This document shows, piece by piece, positions 30,875-39,077 of a DNA stretch of 42,269 bases. The DNA lies in the NCBI GenBank assembly GCA_046582565.1, contig JAYGED010000121.1, forward strand, positions 1-42,269, given 5' to 3'. The notes beneath the pieces are model-generated. The model saw only the letters and a program-made list of their open reading frames with translations, searched no databases and had not been told where the DNA came from. The stretch is from JAYGED01 sp046582565. GTDB lineage: Bacteria > Pseudomonadota > Alphaproteobacteria > JAAXGF01. A program made the position numbers and the translations under genes. Numbering within the stretch: the first letter of the stretch is position 1; each line of letters starts with the position of its first letter.

Positions 30875-32362
30875 TCACGGTGCGCCGGCGACGCGGAACA
30901 GGCTGTAGATGGCGCGCCGCTTTTCGTCGATCTCGCGGTTATAGAGCTTGTTGATGGTGCTGTCGGGGAGCAGCGCCCATTCCTCGCTGCCCTCGACCAG
31001 GGCGTCATCGAGCAACCAGCGGTGGGTGAAGATCCTGCCTGATAACCGGATGACCGCCGCATATTGATCCGGGGTGAGGTAATCCTCGCCAAGGTCGGCG
31101 AGACGATCGGGGTGAAAATCGAAATTATCGATTTCGGCCAGATCGACGATGCGGCTTATCTCCTCGTCATCATAGGCCAGGCGATCGAGTTCGTCGGCTA
31201 GCACCACGGATTTGAAAAAGCGCCGCCCATTGAGCGACTTCACGCCGCCGATGTCGATCGACTCGTCGGCCAGGCGGGTGAGCACCGGATTGGTGAATTC
31301 GTAAACAACGAGCCGCGATACCTGCTGATTGAACACATTTTGCAGGAAAAACAAGGCGACGAAACAGAGCACGCCGGCGATCAGCGGGGTCACCACCCAG
31401 CCGGCGGCGATACTGCCCAGCACCCGGCCGCGAATGCCCCGCCCGCCCTTGAGCAGACCGATGCCGACCACCGCGCCGATCACCGCCTGTGAGCTCGACA
31501 CCGGCACCAGGGGAATGGTGGGCAGGCCGAGATTGGCCAGGAAATGTTCCAACCCCTGGCTGGCGAACAGGAACAGCACGATCGAATGGGACACCACGAC
31601 CACGAAGGCGGCGATCGGCGACAGCGACATCAGTGAGCTGCCGACGGTCATCATCACTTTCTTGGAATAGGTGAAGACGCCGACGGCGATGGCGACGGAA
31701 CCCAGCAGGAAGAGCTGTTGCGCCGAGGATACCGTGAACAGATCGCCGATGCTGAATGCCGTGAACGGCGACACCGGCACAAACACGCCCATGACATTGG
31801 CGATGTTGTTGGCGCCCAGACTGTAGGCGCCGAACGCGCCGGCCAGGATCAAGCCGGTCCGGGTATAGGCGTCGAGCCGAAAGATATTGATCTCCGCCCG
31901 CCGCAGCCAGAGGAATATGGCTTTGAACAGGGCGGCGGCGATGACGGCTGCGAGCACCGGGCAAATTATCCAGGTCGCCACGAGTGTCACCAGGGTCGAG
32001 CCGCCGGTCAGCGATCCGGTGAACAGGTTCCAGCCGACGATCGAGCCGACGATGGCCTGGGTGGTCGAGACCGGAAGCCCGGCCTTGGTCATGGCATAGA
32101 CGGTCAAGGCGGCGGCGAAGGCCACCATGAAGGCGCCCGGTATGGCGTTCACCGCACCCAGCTTGCCCAGGGTATGGGCGGCGCCGGCGCCGCTGATCAC
32201 CGCACCGAGGATGACGAAGACGCTGCAGATGATCGCCGCCGTGGCGAACCGGACCATGCCGCTGCCGACCGCCGTGCCGAACACATTGGCGGCGTCATTG
32301 GCGCCGAGCGACCACCCGAGAAAAAGCCCGCTCGACAAGAATACGAGCACCGCGACTTCCAT
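30875..32362 (-). CDS. Inorganic phosphate transporter (Pit/PiT family) with a C-terminal cytoplasmic extension
   Basis: 495 aa. The two inverted PiT repeats are clear: GWSLGANDAANVFGTAVGSGMV with GLPVSTTQAIVGSIVGW in the first half, and GAYSLGANNIANVMGVFVPVS with VPVSSSQAVIGAVVGIGL in the second. About ten membrane segments end near residue 355. The last 130 or so residues are soluble and acidic (SIDIGGVKSLNGRRFFKSVV, then DYLTPDQYAAVIRLSGRIF). The function is low-affinity, cation-coupled phosphate import. The DUF47 gene 22 bp upstream is the usual partner of Pit. Confidence 0.93.
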   Translation of the reverse strand: MEVAVLVFLSSGLFLGWSLGANDAANVFGTAVGSGMVRFATAAIICSVFVILGAVISGAGAAHTLGKLGAVNAIPGAFMVAFAAALTVYAMTKAGLPVSTTQAIVGSIVGWNLFTGSLTGGSTLVTLVATWIICPVLAAVIAAALFKAIFLWLRRAEINIFRLDAYTRTGLILAGAFGAYSLGANNIANVMGVFVPVSPFTAFSIGDLFTVSSAQQLFLLGSVAIAVGVFTYSKKVMMTVGSSLMSLSPIAAFVVVVSHSIVLFLFASQGLEHFLANLGLPTIPLVPVSSSQAVIGAVVGIGLLKGGRGIRGRVLGSIAAGWVVTPLIAGVLCFVALFFLQNVFNQQVSRLVVYEFTNPVLTRLADESIDIGGVKSLNGRRFFKSVVLADELDRLAYDDEEISRIVDLAEIDNFDFHPDRLADLGEDYLTPDQYAAVIRLSGRIFTHRWLLDDALVEGSEEWALLPDSTINKLYNREIDEKRRAIYSLFRVAGAP

Positions 32363-32384
32363 TACCTAATCCTTGAATTCGTCG

Positions 32385-33035
32385 TTAAATGGAACGTTTG
32401 ATGCTGTAGATGGCGAGCCTGTCGGCAACATCCTCAGCCGTATCGGCGATATCGTCGATATGCTCGACGAAGTTGCGAAGCTGGGCCTTGTGGGCAAGAT
32501 CGAGACCGTCCGCGAAGATCGCCATCTTCAGGCGGGTGCTGATCTTGTCGCCTTCCTTTTCGTAGAACAACACCTTGTGCATGTGATCGGAAACCGTCTC
32601 GGCGCCGCGGAAGAAGGCGCGCGACGCGGCGACCAGAGAATCGACCGCACTGACGGAAGCGTCGGTAAGATTGATGTAATCCGTGTGAAACTCTTCTGGA
32701 ATATGAGGCTTCTCGATGGCGAACTGCCACATGGCGCCTTCGCAGCTGTTGAGGATGGTGTCCATGTTCTCCAGCAGGCCGAGAACGTCGCCGCGGGATT
32801 CGGGGATCAAAGTCTGCTCGTAGAGGCGGCGTTCTATATTGCGCCGTAAGGTATCGCCCTGGCTCTCCAGCTGGTTGACTTGTTTTAGTTTTTCCTCAAA
32901 GGCGGCGAAATCGTCATTGATGTAGCTGTTGATGCCGATCTTGAACGTCATGGCGCCCTGATCGACCTTTTCGCAGAATTCGTCGATCTGAGATTCGAGC
33001 TCCCTAGTCTTATTAAATAGTTTAACGCGTTTCAC
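32385..33035 (-). CDS. DUF47/PhoU-like partner of the Pit phosphate transporter
   Basis: 216 aa, all-helical, of normal length. Typical PhoU_div features are FEEKLKQVNQLESQGDTLRRNIERRLYEQTLIPESRGDVLGLLENMDTI and FYEKEGDKISTRLKMAIF, with the ExxxD pairs thought to bind metal. These proteins are nearly always encoded just upstream of pit and are thought to control it. Here it is the first gene of a DUF47-Pit-CinA-like operon. Confidence 0.94.
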   Translation of the reverse strand: MKRVKLFNKTRELESQIDEFCEKVDQGAMTFKIGINSYINDDFAAFEEKLKQVNQLESQGDTLRRNIERRLYEQTLIPESRGDVLGLLENMDTILNSCEGAMWQFAIEKPHIPEEFHTDYINLTDASVSAVDSLVAASRAFFRGAETVSDHMHKVLFYEKEGDKISTRLKMAIFADGLDLAHKAQLRNFVEHIDDIADTAEDVADRLAIYSIKRSI

Positions 33036-33094
33036 GCTGCTTCCTTTATGGTTTTATTTTGAATAGTCCAGCCTATGCTTCGCGCCGACTGTCG

Positions 33095-34483
33095 TCAACG
33101 GCGCGCGGTGCAATCGCTGATCACTTCATCGAGAATATTGAGGGCGGCGTCCATTTCAGGCTCAGTCACGGTAAGCGGCGGCGTCAGGGTGATCATGTTG
33201 CCCATGGAGAGTTTGAAGTTGAGGCCCGCCGCGAGCGCCCCATAGAGCACCGCTTCGCCACCATCCAGCGCCGGGGTTTTTGTCTCGCGGTCGTCTACCA
33301 GATCAATCCCCAACAGCAGGCCCTTGCCGCGCACGTCGCCGATCATCGGGTGGCGTTGCTTCATCTCATGCAGGCGGGCCAGGGCATGGGCGCCGACGGT
33401 GCGGGCGTTCTCCACCAGGCCCTCGTCTTCTATGATCTCGATGGTGGTCAGGGCAGCACGGCAGATCAGCGGGTTTTTCTCGTGGGTGTAATGACCGAAC
33501 GCCACATCGCCGGCGACATCGAGCTCGGGCTTGGCGATCACCGCGGCGATGGGTAGGGCCGCCCCGCCGAGCGCCTTGCCGAGCACCGCGATATCGGGAA
33601 CCACGTCGAAATGCTCCGAGGCGAAAAGCCGCCCGGTCTTGCCCAGACCGCTGGGAATTTCGTCGAAGATCAACAGGGCGCCATGATCGTCGCAGGCATC
33701 CCGCACGGCACGCCAAAAACCGGGTGGCGGCACATAGGGCACGGCGCGCACCGGCTCGGCGATCACCGCGGCGACGTCGCCTTCCTTCTCCAATACGTAG
33801 CGAACCATCTGCGCACAAGCCATGCCGCAGGCGTCGAGGTCGTTATTCTTATGACCATAGGGGCAGCGATAGCAGGTGAAGGGCGCCACATGTTCCGAGC
33901 CGGGCAGTAACGGGCCGATGGCGCCGGACCGGAAGGTCGCCTCGCCGCCAACGCTGGCCCCGCCGAACCCGGCGCCGTGGAAGCTATCCCAGAAGGACAG
34001 AGTCTTGAAACGCCCGGTCTTGGCGCGTGCCAGCTTGAGGGCGATCTCGATGGCGTCCGAGCCGGACGGCGCGAACAGGACCTTAGCAAGCGTACCCGGC
34101 GCGATCTCGCCCAGCTTGGCGGCCAGGGCAATGGCCGGCTCCGAGGTGAAGCGGCGCGGCGCGAAAGGCAGGGCGTCGAGCTGGTCCTTCAAGGCCGCGA
34201 TCAGCCGGGGATGGCCATAGCCGATGTGGTGGGCGGAATTCCCGTGAAAATCCATATAGCGCCGCCCTGCCCGATCCTCGATCCAGATGCCCTCGGCCTT
34301 GGCGACCACATCGAGACAAGGCGACGACAGGGACTGATGGAGGAAATGGCGGCTGTCCGCCTCGAGCATGGCCATGGTTTCGGGGTCATGGCGCTCAGCG
34401 GTCCAGGCGCGTCGGCGCGGCGACAAGTTGCTGTCGCCCTCGAGGCGGTCCGGCGTGGGTCTTTGTGAGGTTATGGAATCCAT
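33095..34483 (-). CDS. Class III PLP-dependent enzyme, resembling PbfA (1-hydroxy-2-aminoethylphosphonate ammonia-lyase)
   Basis: 462 aa. PLP residues are Asp274 in LIFDEIPSGLGKTG and Lys303 in VLGKALGG. The N-terminal block SLSSPCLDVVAKAEGIWIEDRAG and YMDFHGNSAHHIGYGHP resembles what I recall of the PbfA subgroup, which turns (R)-1-hydroxy-2-aminoethylphosphonate into phosphonoacetaldehyde. A four-cysteine stretch (TCYRCPYG, DACGMACA, about 204-224) is also present. The neighbouring phosphate transporter operon would fit phosphonate use, but no phosphonatase or PbfBCD gene is in view, so the assignment is tentative. It lacks the 21-bp-period repeat, unlike the other class III enzyme here. 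Confidence 0.75.
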   Translation of the reverse strand: MDSITSQRPTPDRLEGDSNLSPRRRAWTAERHDPETMAMLEADSRHFLHQSLSSPCLDVVAKAEGIWIEDRAGRRYMDFHGNSAHHIGYGHPRLIAALKDQLDALPFAPRRFTSEPAIALAAKLGEIAPGTLAKVLFAPSGSDAIEIALKLARAKTGRFKTLSFWDSFHGAGFGGASVGGEATFRSGAIGPLLPGSEHVAPFTCYRCPYGHKNNDLDACGMACAQMVRYVLEKEGDVAAVIAEPVRAVPYVPPPGFWRAVRDACDDHGALLIFDEIPSGLGKTGRLFASEHFDVVPDIAVLGKALGGAALPIAAVIAKPELDVAGDVAFGHYTHEKNPLICRAALTTIEIIEDEGLVENARTVGAHALARLHEMKQRHPMIGDVRGKGLLLGIDLVDDRETKTPALDGGEAVLYGALAAGLNFKLSMGNMITLTPPLTVTEPEMDAALNILDEVISDCTARR

Positions 34484-34583
34484 GGGAGCGAGAGAGTCGT
34501 CGAGTTCGCAGCCATAATCAAATTAGTAATCCGCAAAGGGTTGATAAGTTTTCGTTATGTGAAAATAACAGGGGCCCGACGAC

Positions 34584-34949
34584 TTACAGAGCGGCGACCA
34601 TGAGAAATACCTCTCCCGTGTAGCGCAACAGCGGGTGTTCGATGGTCGGCTCGCGGCCCACCACCTTGAATCCCATTTTCTCATACAAGGCGAACGCCCC
34701 GACATTGTCGGCGAAGACGTAATGACTTATTTCAGTGAACGCCGCCTCCTTGGCTTGGTCGCAAGCCCGCGACAGGAGAGACTTGGCGATTCCCCTCCTG
34801 CAATACTCGGGATAGGTCGAGAGCGCGTTCACGTGAAAGGTGCCGTACGCCGGAAGATTGTCAAAGGGTTGGACAATCGCATAGCGTTCTTTCGGTATTC
34901 GAGGATCGGGCGGGTCATTCGCCCAATTGTCGAAGGGGAAGGCGTGCAT
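34584..34949 (-). pseudogene. GNAT acetyltransferase lacking its N-terminal part
   Basis: 121 residues of a GNAT fold. The acetyl-CoA loop is readable as VNALSTYPEYCRRGIAKSLLSRACDQAK, followed by YVFADNVGAFALYEKMGFKVVGRE and the C-terminal strand. Relatives of this type have about 190 residues; some 70 N-terminal residues, including the first strands, are absent. An in-frame stop lies four codons before the ATG at 34949, and the sequence beyond it belongs to a Sel1 gene on the other strand. Confidence 0.72.
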
Positions 34950-35074
34950 ATAGATGGTTCACCCTGGCCGCCCGCCAGGGCGACGAGTTCGCCGCCGACG
35001 AACTCATAAGCCTCGCCAGGCGCATGACAGCGGCGCAAATGTCGGAGGCCGAGGCCGGGCTCAATAGCGATTAG
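34943..35074 (+). pseudogene. Sel1-repeat gene remnant (C-terminal end only)
   Basis: The plus strand reads RAYRWFTLAARQGDEFAADEL and then ISLARRMTAAQMSEAEAGL to a TAG at 35072. This is the usual last repeat and tail of a periplasmic Sel1 protein. Nothing upstream continues the frame; instead the truncated GNAT gene begins on the opposite strand at the same point. Confidence 0.65.
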
Positions 35075-35080
35075 GATATT

Positions 35081-35971
35081 TCACACGCAAGCGGTCGGAT
35101 CGTTCGCCGCCTGTTGTTTTATCCATCTTACAAATGCCCGCAAGGGCGGACGCAATACACCGGGGCGGGTGGCAAGGTAATACCCTTTGGGGTACCTTTC
35201 CGTGAACAGTTCGACCAGTTGCCCCGAGCGGATTTCCTCGTCCACAAAGGAGCGGGCGGTATAGGTCACCCCGTCGCCCCGTCGTACCGCTTCCATGATC
35301 AGGTTGCCCGGCATGTGGGTAATCATGAGCGGCTTGTTCAAGGTGACACCGTGGCGTGCCATCCACTCCGCGACTTCGTTGGTGCCTAGTTCCTGCAACC
35401 ACGGCAGATCGATCAGCATGGCGGGGTCCGTGATCTTTTGTGGGCCGATCAGCCCCGGGGTGCCGACGATGACGAAGTCGGGCAACAGAAGCGGCGTGAG
35501 ATCCAGGCCGGGATAGTGGCCGGCGCAATAGCGGATCGCCACATCCATCCCGCCCGGAGTCAATTCCACCACATTCGCCGTCGGGTTCAGCATGAGCGTG
35601 ACCTCGGGATGCTGGAGCTGGAACTCCATGATCCGCGGCATTAACCAGCTCACGGCAAAAGCCGGCGACATGGTGAACTGGACCGGGCGCGTGGCATCGA
35701 CGCCCGTCAGGACCTCAACGCCTTTGCGGATCGTATCGAACCCGGTGGACAAATCGCGGGCCAGAGACACGCCTTCCGCGGTGAGGATTATTCCGCGCCC
35801 CTGCCGGGTAACCAGTGTCATCCCCAACCGGGCCTCCAGTGCCTTGACCTGCTGGCTGACCGCTGCATGGCTCACATTCAGGGCCGCACCGGCCTGGGTA
35901 TAACTCCCCGCCTCCGCCAAGGTGGCGAACGCCCGAAGGCCGTTTAGGGACGGCAGGTCAGACCAAGTCAT
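35081..35971 (-). CDS. LysR-family transcriptional regulator (GcvA-like)
   Basis: 296 aa. The N-terminal winged helix (SLNGLRAFATLAEAGSYTQAGAALNVSHAAVSQQVKALEARLG) is a clear LysR domain. The ligand-binding domain contains FTMSPAFAVSWLMPRIMEFQLQHPEVTLML, as in GcvA-like members. It is divergent from the GFA/DUF1059/EctC-like genes with 173 bp of AT-rich DNA between, the classic arrangement for a LysR regulator and its target. The inducer is unknown. Confidence 0.92.
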   Translation of the reverse strand: MTWSDLPSLNGLRAFATLAEAGSYTQAGAALNVSHAAVSQQVKALEARLGMTLVTRQGRGIILTAEGVSLARDLSTGFDTIRKGVEVLTGVDATRPVQFTMSPAFAVSWLMPRIMEFQLQHPEVTLMLNPTANVVELTPGGMDVAIRYCAGHYPGLDLTPLLLPDFVIVGTPGLIGPQKITDPAMLIDLPWLQELGTNEVAEWMARHGVTLNKPLMITHMPGNLIMEAVRRGDGVTYTARSFVDEEIRSGQLVELFTERYPKGYYLATRPGVLRPPLRAFVRWIKQQAANDPTACV

Positions 35972-36043
35972 ATGTAATATTTTCTTACGTGTTAATTATT
36001 TTTATGATTCGCATCAGAACAATTTTTAATTAAATATGTCAAT

Positions 36044-36078
36044 CGTTACGGGGGCAAAACTTTTCTGGTACCGTAACG
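36044..36078. promoter_or_regulatory. Inverted repeat between the LysR gene and the GFA gene
   Basis: CGTTACGG (36044-36051) and CCGTAACG (36071-36078) are perfect complements 19 bases apart, in the divergent intergenic region. This is a candidate operator; the binder is not known. Confidence 0.4.
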
Positions 36079-36144
36079 GCACCAGCATGAGAACTTTAGT
36101 GTTTTCCGTCGTCATGAACATAAGCTCTAACCGGAGAATGAGAT

Positions 36145-36549
36145 ATGACCGACAGCTCTCAAGACCATCAGGGCGGCTGCCTGTGTGGCGCGGTACGCTA
36201 CGTACTTCACGGTGAGCCGCTGTTTTCAGCGAACTGCCATTGCCGATCCTGCCAGCGAGCAATCGGGGCTGGTTTTGTCACCTGGGTGGCCGTCAAGACG
36301 GAAAACTTAGAGGTGACCAAGGGAGAGATTACCTACTGTGAGACGTCTCCCGGAATGCACCGCGGTTTCTGTGGCCGATGCGGCAGTTCGCTAGAGGGTC
36401 ATGGCGACGGTTGGGATGATGCTTACGTAACGGCCGCCACGCTCGACGACCCCGCGATCGCGAAACCCGCGACAAATATTTACCTCGATCACCAGCAGCC
36501 CTGGGTGATTATTGACAAGACCCTGAGATGCTTCGCGCAATTTTCCTGA
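36145..36549 (+). CDS. GFA-family zinc-binding protein (glutathione-dependent formaldehyde-activating enzyme-like)
   Basis: 134 aa. Zinc-ligand cysteines follow the family pattern: GGCLCGAVRY near the start, NCHCRSCQRAIGAGFVTWVAV in the middle and RGFCGRCGSSLEG later. Despite the family name, most members have no proven role in formaldehyde chemistry. It is the first gene of a short plus-strand cluster with the DUF1059 and EctC-like genes, divergent from the LysR regulator. Confidence 0.9.
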   Translation: MTDSSQDHQGGCLCGAVRYVLHGEPLFSANCHCRSCQRAIGAGFVTWVAVKTENLEVTKGEITYCETSPGMHRGFCGRCGSSLEGHGDGWDDAYVTAATLDDPAIAKPATNIYLDHQQPWVIIDKTLRCFAQFS

Positions 36550-36581
36550 CTGACAGACTTTAAAGGAATAGGAGAAAACAA

Positions 36582-36776
36582 ATGGCCACGACCTACGCAT
36601 ATGCCTGTAAGGAATTTCCGGGAATGGAAGCCTGCCCGGCGCATTTTCATGCGGAAACCGAAGACGAGTTATGGAAAGTCATCGAACTCCATGCCTTGCT
36701 GGCTCACGGAGAAACCGCCTCCGAATGGCCGGCGGAAGACATCGCCCAGCTCAAGGCCCTCATTAAGACCGAATAG
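36582..36776 (+). CDS. DUF1059-family small protein
   Basis: 64 aa, typical for this family. It reads YACKEFPGMEACPAHFHAETEDELWKVIELHALLAHGE, with the two conserved cysteines and the histidine-rich helix. Function is unknown. A good ribosome site (AGGAG) precedes the ATG. It sits between the GFA and EctC-like genes, 8 bp from the latter. Confidence 0.85.
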   Translation: MATTYAYACKEFPGMEACPAHFHAETEDELWKVIELHALLAHGETASEWPAEDIAQLKALIKTE

Positions 36777-36784
36777 GCAGGCTA

Positions 36785-37156
36785 ATGATTGTCAAGAGAC
36801 TGGAAGATATTGTCGGCACCAAGGGCGACGTGCATGGCGACAAGTGGCACAGCCTCCGCCTCCTGCATGCAGAAGACGGCATGGGCGTCACCTTGACCGA
36901 CAGCATACTTGAGGCCGGATTCGAAATGGTCCTTTGGCAGAAAAACCACTTTGAAGCCTGCTACTGCCTGGAAGGCGAAGGCACGGTGGAGGAGCCGAAT
37001 CACGGCACGGTTCACGAGCTGGCCGCCGGAACCCTGTATGCCATGAACGACCATGACCGCCACCGTATTCGAGCCAAAACCCGGATGCGCATCGTTTGCA
37101 CTTTTTACCCTGCCCTTACCGGCGAAGAAAAGCACGATGCGGACGGCTCACTCTGA
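36785..37156 (+). CDS. Solitary ectoine synthase (EctC)-like cupin
   Basis: 123 aa. It reads like EctC from end to end: MIVKRLEDI, then WQKNHFEACYCLEGEGTVEE, LYAMNDHDRHRIRAKTRMRIVCTFYPALTGEE and DADG. The three iron ligands described for EctC fall at Glu57, Tyr85 and His93, all present. No ectA, ectB or ectD is visible, so it cannot make ectoine by the usual pathway within this cluster. Solitary EctC proteins are known from other genomes; their substrate is uncertain. It is the third gene of the GFA cluster. Confidence 0.88.
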   Translation: MIVKRLEDIVGTKGDVHGDKWHSLRLLHAEDGMGVTLTDSILEAGFEMVLWQKNHFEACYCLEGEGTVEEPNHGTVHELAAGTLYAMNDHDRHRIRAKTRMRIVCTFYPALTGEEKHDADGSL

Positions 37157-37176
37157 GATACAGCGACTCAATACTC

Positions 37177-38100
37177 TTACAATGCTGAGCCCATGACGGT
37201 GACTCTGCGGAAGGCAAATTCGCCGCCCCGGTTGATCAGGGTGAAGCCATCGAACGGCGCAGCCTGCAATGCAGGATCAGTGCCCGAAAGCACGGCCACA
37301 TCGTCGATCAACCCCTCCATGATGCCTCCCTGGCCGCGCCTGAGGGTGATGCGGTGATAGGCGCCGTCTTCAAGCCCTTTCGCAAGCGGTACACTGGCGA
37401 TGGTGGAAATCCCGGCCGGAGATAGCCGCTGCATGGTCAGACTTGGCGCCCTCCCCTGGCTGTAGAGCAGCGGATAGCCGGTATCGCGGCCAGCCCCCCG
37501 GTAGACACCGAATGACAGGCCGCCGCCCTCAACGGCTTTGGAGATAACGCCGAATTCCAGGGTTGCCGAAAACGCCTCGCTGATCGCCAGGCCGGTGTGG
37601 ATCTCGGCCCGGGACGCCGGTTCCTGCCCGCCGCCGGATTGTTGTTTGGCGATGCCGCCAAGCAGGGCACCGAACAGCTGTAAGGCCGCCTGCCCTTCAT
37701 TCTGTCCACCCGAGCCGAAGTCGATCCGAGTTTGTACGATCACGCGATTGCGCAGGCCGTAGCGGGAATCGACGTTGAAATTGCCGCTCGCCACGGCCCA
37801 GGCCGGGTTGGCGGTGAAGTCGCCGTCGGCGAAACTATCCTCCAGCAGGGTGATCCGCCAGGGCTGGTCATAGCGCCCCGCCAAATCGCCGAGCTGCTGG
37901 AGCAGGCGAAAATCGGCGCTGCGGTCGCGCTTGGCCTGTTCGGTAATAGCTCGCAATTGATCGACCATGGACTGCAGTTCGCTGTCCCCCTCTTCCGTCG
38001 GCAGCAGGGGCAGGGTGGCGGATTGACCGTAAGCTGTCAGAGGCATGGCAAGCATCCACAGCAACCCGATTGCTAGACTCGTGATTCGCATTCTGCTCAT
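37177..38100 (-). CDS. Exported protein of unknown function, possibly with a LamG/concanavalin-like domain
   Basis: 307 aa. A Sec signal peptide (ITSLAIGLLWMLAMPLTAYGQ) is followed by a helical stretch (DSELQSMVDQLRAITEQAKRD) and then beta-rich sequence with WRITLLEDSFADGDFTANPAWAVASGNFNVD, which resembles the start of laminin-G-like domains in polysaccharide-associated proteins. I cannot name a family. I chose the ATG at 38100 (MSRMRIT) because GGAG lies nine bases before it. It converges on the EctC-like gene. Confidence 0.7.
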   Translation of the reverse strand: MSRMRITSLAIGLLWMLAMPLTAYGQSATLPLLPTEEGDSELQSMVDQLRAITEQAKRDRSADFRLLQQLGDLAGRYDQPWRITLLEDSFADGDFTANPAWAVASGNFNVDSRYGLRNRVIVQTRIDFGSGGQNEGQAALQLFGALLGGIAKQQSGGGQEPASRAEIHTGLAISEAFSATLEFGVISKAVEGGGLSFGVYRGAGRDTGYPLLYSQGRAPSLTMQRLSPAGISTIASVPLAKGLEDGAYHRITLRRGQGGIMEGLIDDVAVLSGTDPALQAAPFDGFTLINRGGEFAFRRVTVMGSAL

Positions 38101-38318
38101 CGGCGCCGTCTCCAACCCGTTTCAATCGTCACCCTAGAGCCGGAATGCAGCCCTGTCACCCGCCGGCGTCAGGCGTTGAACAAAGCCTGATGATAAGCAG
38201 ACGGATAGAGTTGGGTGCCATCAATATGCAAACTTCCGTCGGCCAGGCCGTTGATAAGTGGCAACCCGATGGCTAACAGCAATTGCTAAAGCCATTGTTA
38301 ATCATGATGATGCCCATC

Positions 38319-39068
38319 ATGGAGAAAAATACGGACAAACTCAGACAAATGATCGACGAGGCGAGGCGATTGGTCGCCTTTACCGGCGCCGGAATCAGCA
38401 CCGAATCGGGCATCCCCGACTTCCGCAGCCCCGGTGGAATCTGGGATCAGTACAAACCGGTGCCGTTCGATGACTTTCTGCGCTCAGACGAGGCGCGGCG
38501 CGAGGCCTGGCGGCGTAAGTTCGCCACCCGCGAAGCCATCGACCAGGCCACGCCCAACCAAGGCCATCGCGCCATCGCCGCCCTTGCCGCCGAGAATAAA
38601 CTGATCAGCGTGATCACCCAGAATATCGACGGCCTGCATCAGCGCTCGGGCCTGGCCGACGATCTGGTCATCGAACTCCATGGCAACACCACCTACGCGG
38701 TTTGCCTGGATTGTGATACGCGCCACGAACTCGACGCCATCTGGCAAGCCTTCGCCCATGACGAAACCCCGCCCCTCTGCGACGCTTGCGGCGGCCTGGT
38801 GAAGACCGCGACCATATCGTTCGGCCAGCCCATGCCCGAGGTCGAAATGCGGCGCGCCGAGGCGGCGACCCTGGATTGTGACCTGTTTCTCGCCATCGGT
38901 TCGTCGCTGACGGTTCAGCCGGCGGCGATGTTTCCGCTTCTCGCCAAACAAAATGGCGCTAAGCTGGTTATTCTCAACCGAGAACCCACCGCACTCGACG
39001 GCTATGCCGATCTCGTGCTCAACTGTGAAATCGGCCCGACCTTGGGGGAGGCGGCTACTGTAGAATAG
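38319..39068 (+). CDS. cobB: NAD-dependent protein deacylase, sirtuin (SIR2/CobB family)
   Basis: 249 aa from the preferred ATG. Catalytic and NAD motifs are complete: VAFTGAGISTESGIPDFRSPGG, ITQNIDGLHQRSG and the general-base His in IELHGNT. Four zinc cysteines appear as CLDC and CDAC, then GSSLTVQPAA. It removes acyl groups from lysines using NAD+; in bacteria its known targets include acyl-CoA synthetases. The frame extends to a TTG at 38283, but the ATG at 38319 gives the usual sirtuin N-terminus. The OsmC gene follows after 9 bp. Confidence 0.92.
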   Translation: MEKNTDKLRQMIDEARRLVAFTGAGISTESGIPDFRSPGGIWDQYKPVPFDDFLRSDEARREAWRRKFATREAIDQATPNQGHRAIAALAAENKLISVITQNIDGLHQRSGLADDLVIELHGNTTYAVCLDCDTRHELDAIWQAFAHDETPPLCDACGGLVKTATISFGQPMPEVEMRRAEAATLDCDLFLAIGSSLTVQPAAMFPLLAKQNGAKLVILNREPTALDGYADLVLNCEIGPTLGEAATVE

Positions 39069-39077
39069 GAGACGATT

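Noticed and set aside
31170..31964. A 264-codon minus-strand frame within the phosphate transporter gene
   Set aside because: Out-of-frame Arg/Gly-rich reading of the Pit gene, whose own frame has both PiT signature repeats.
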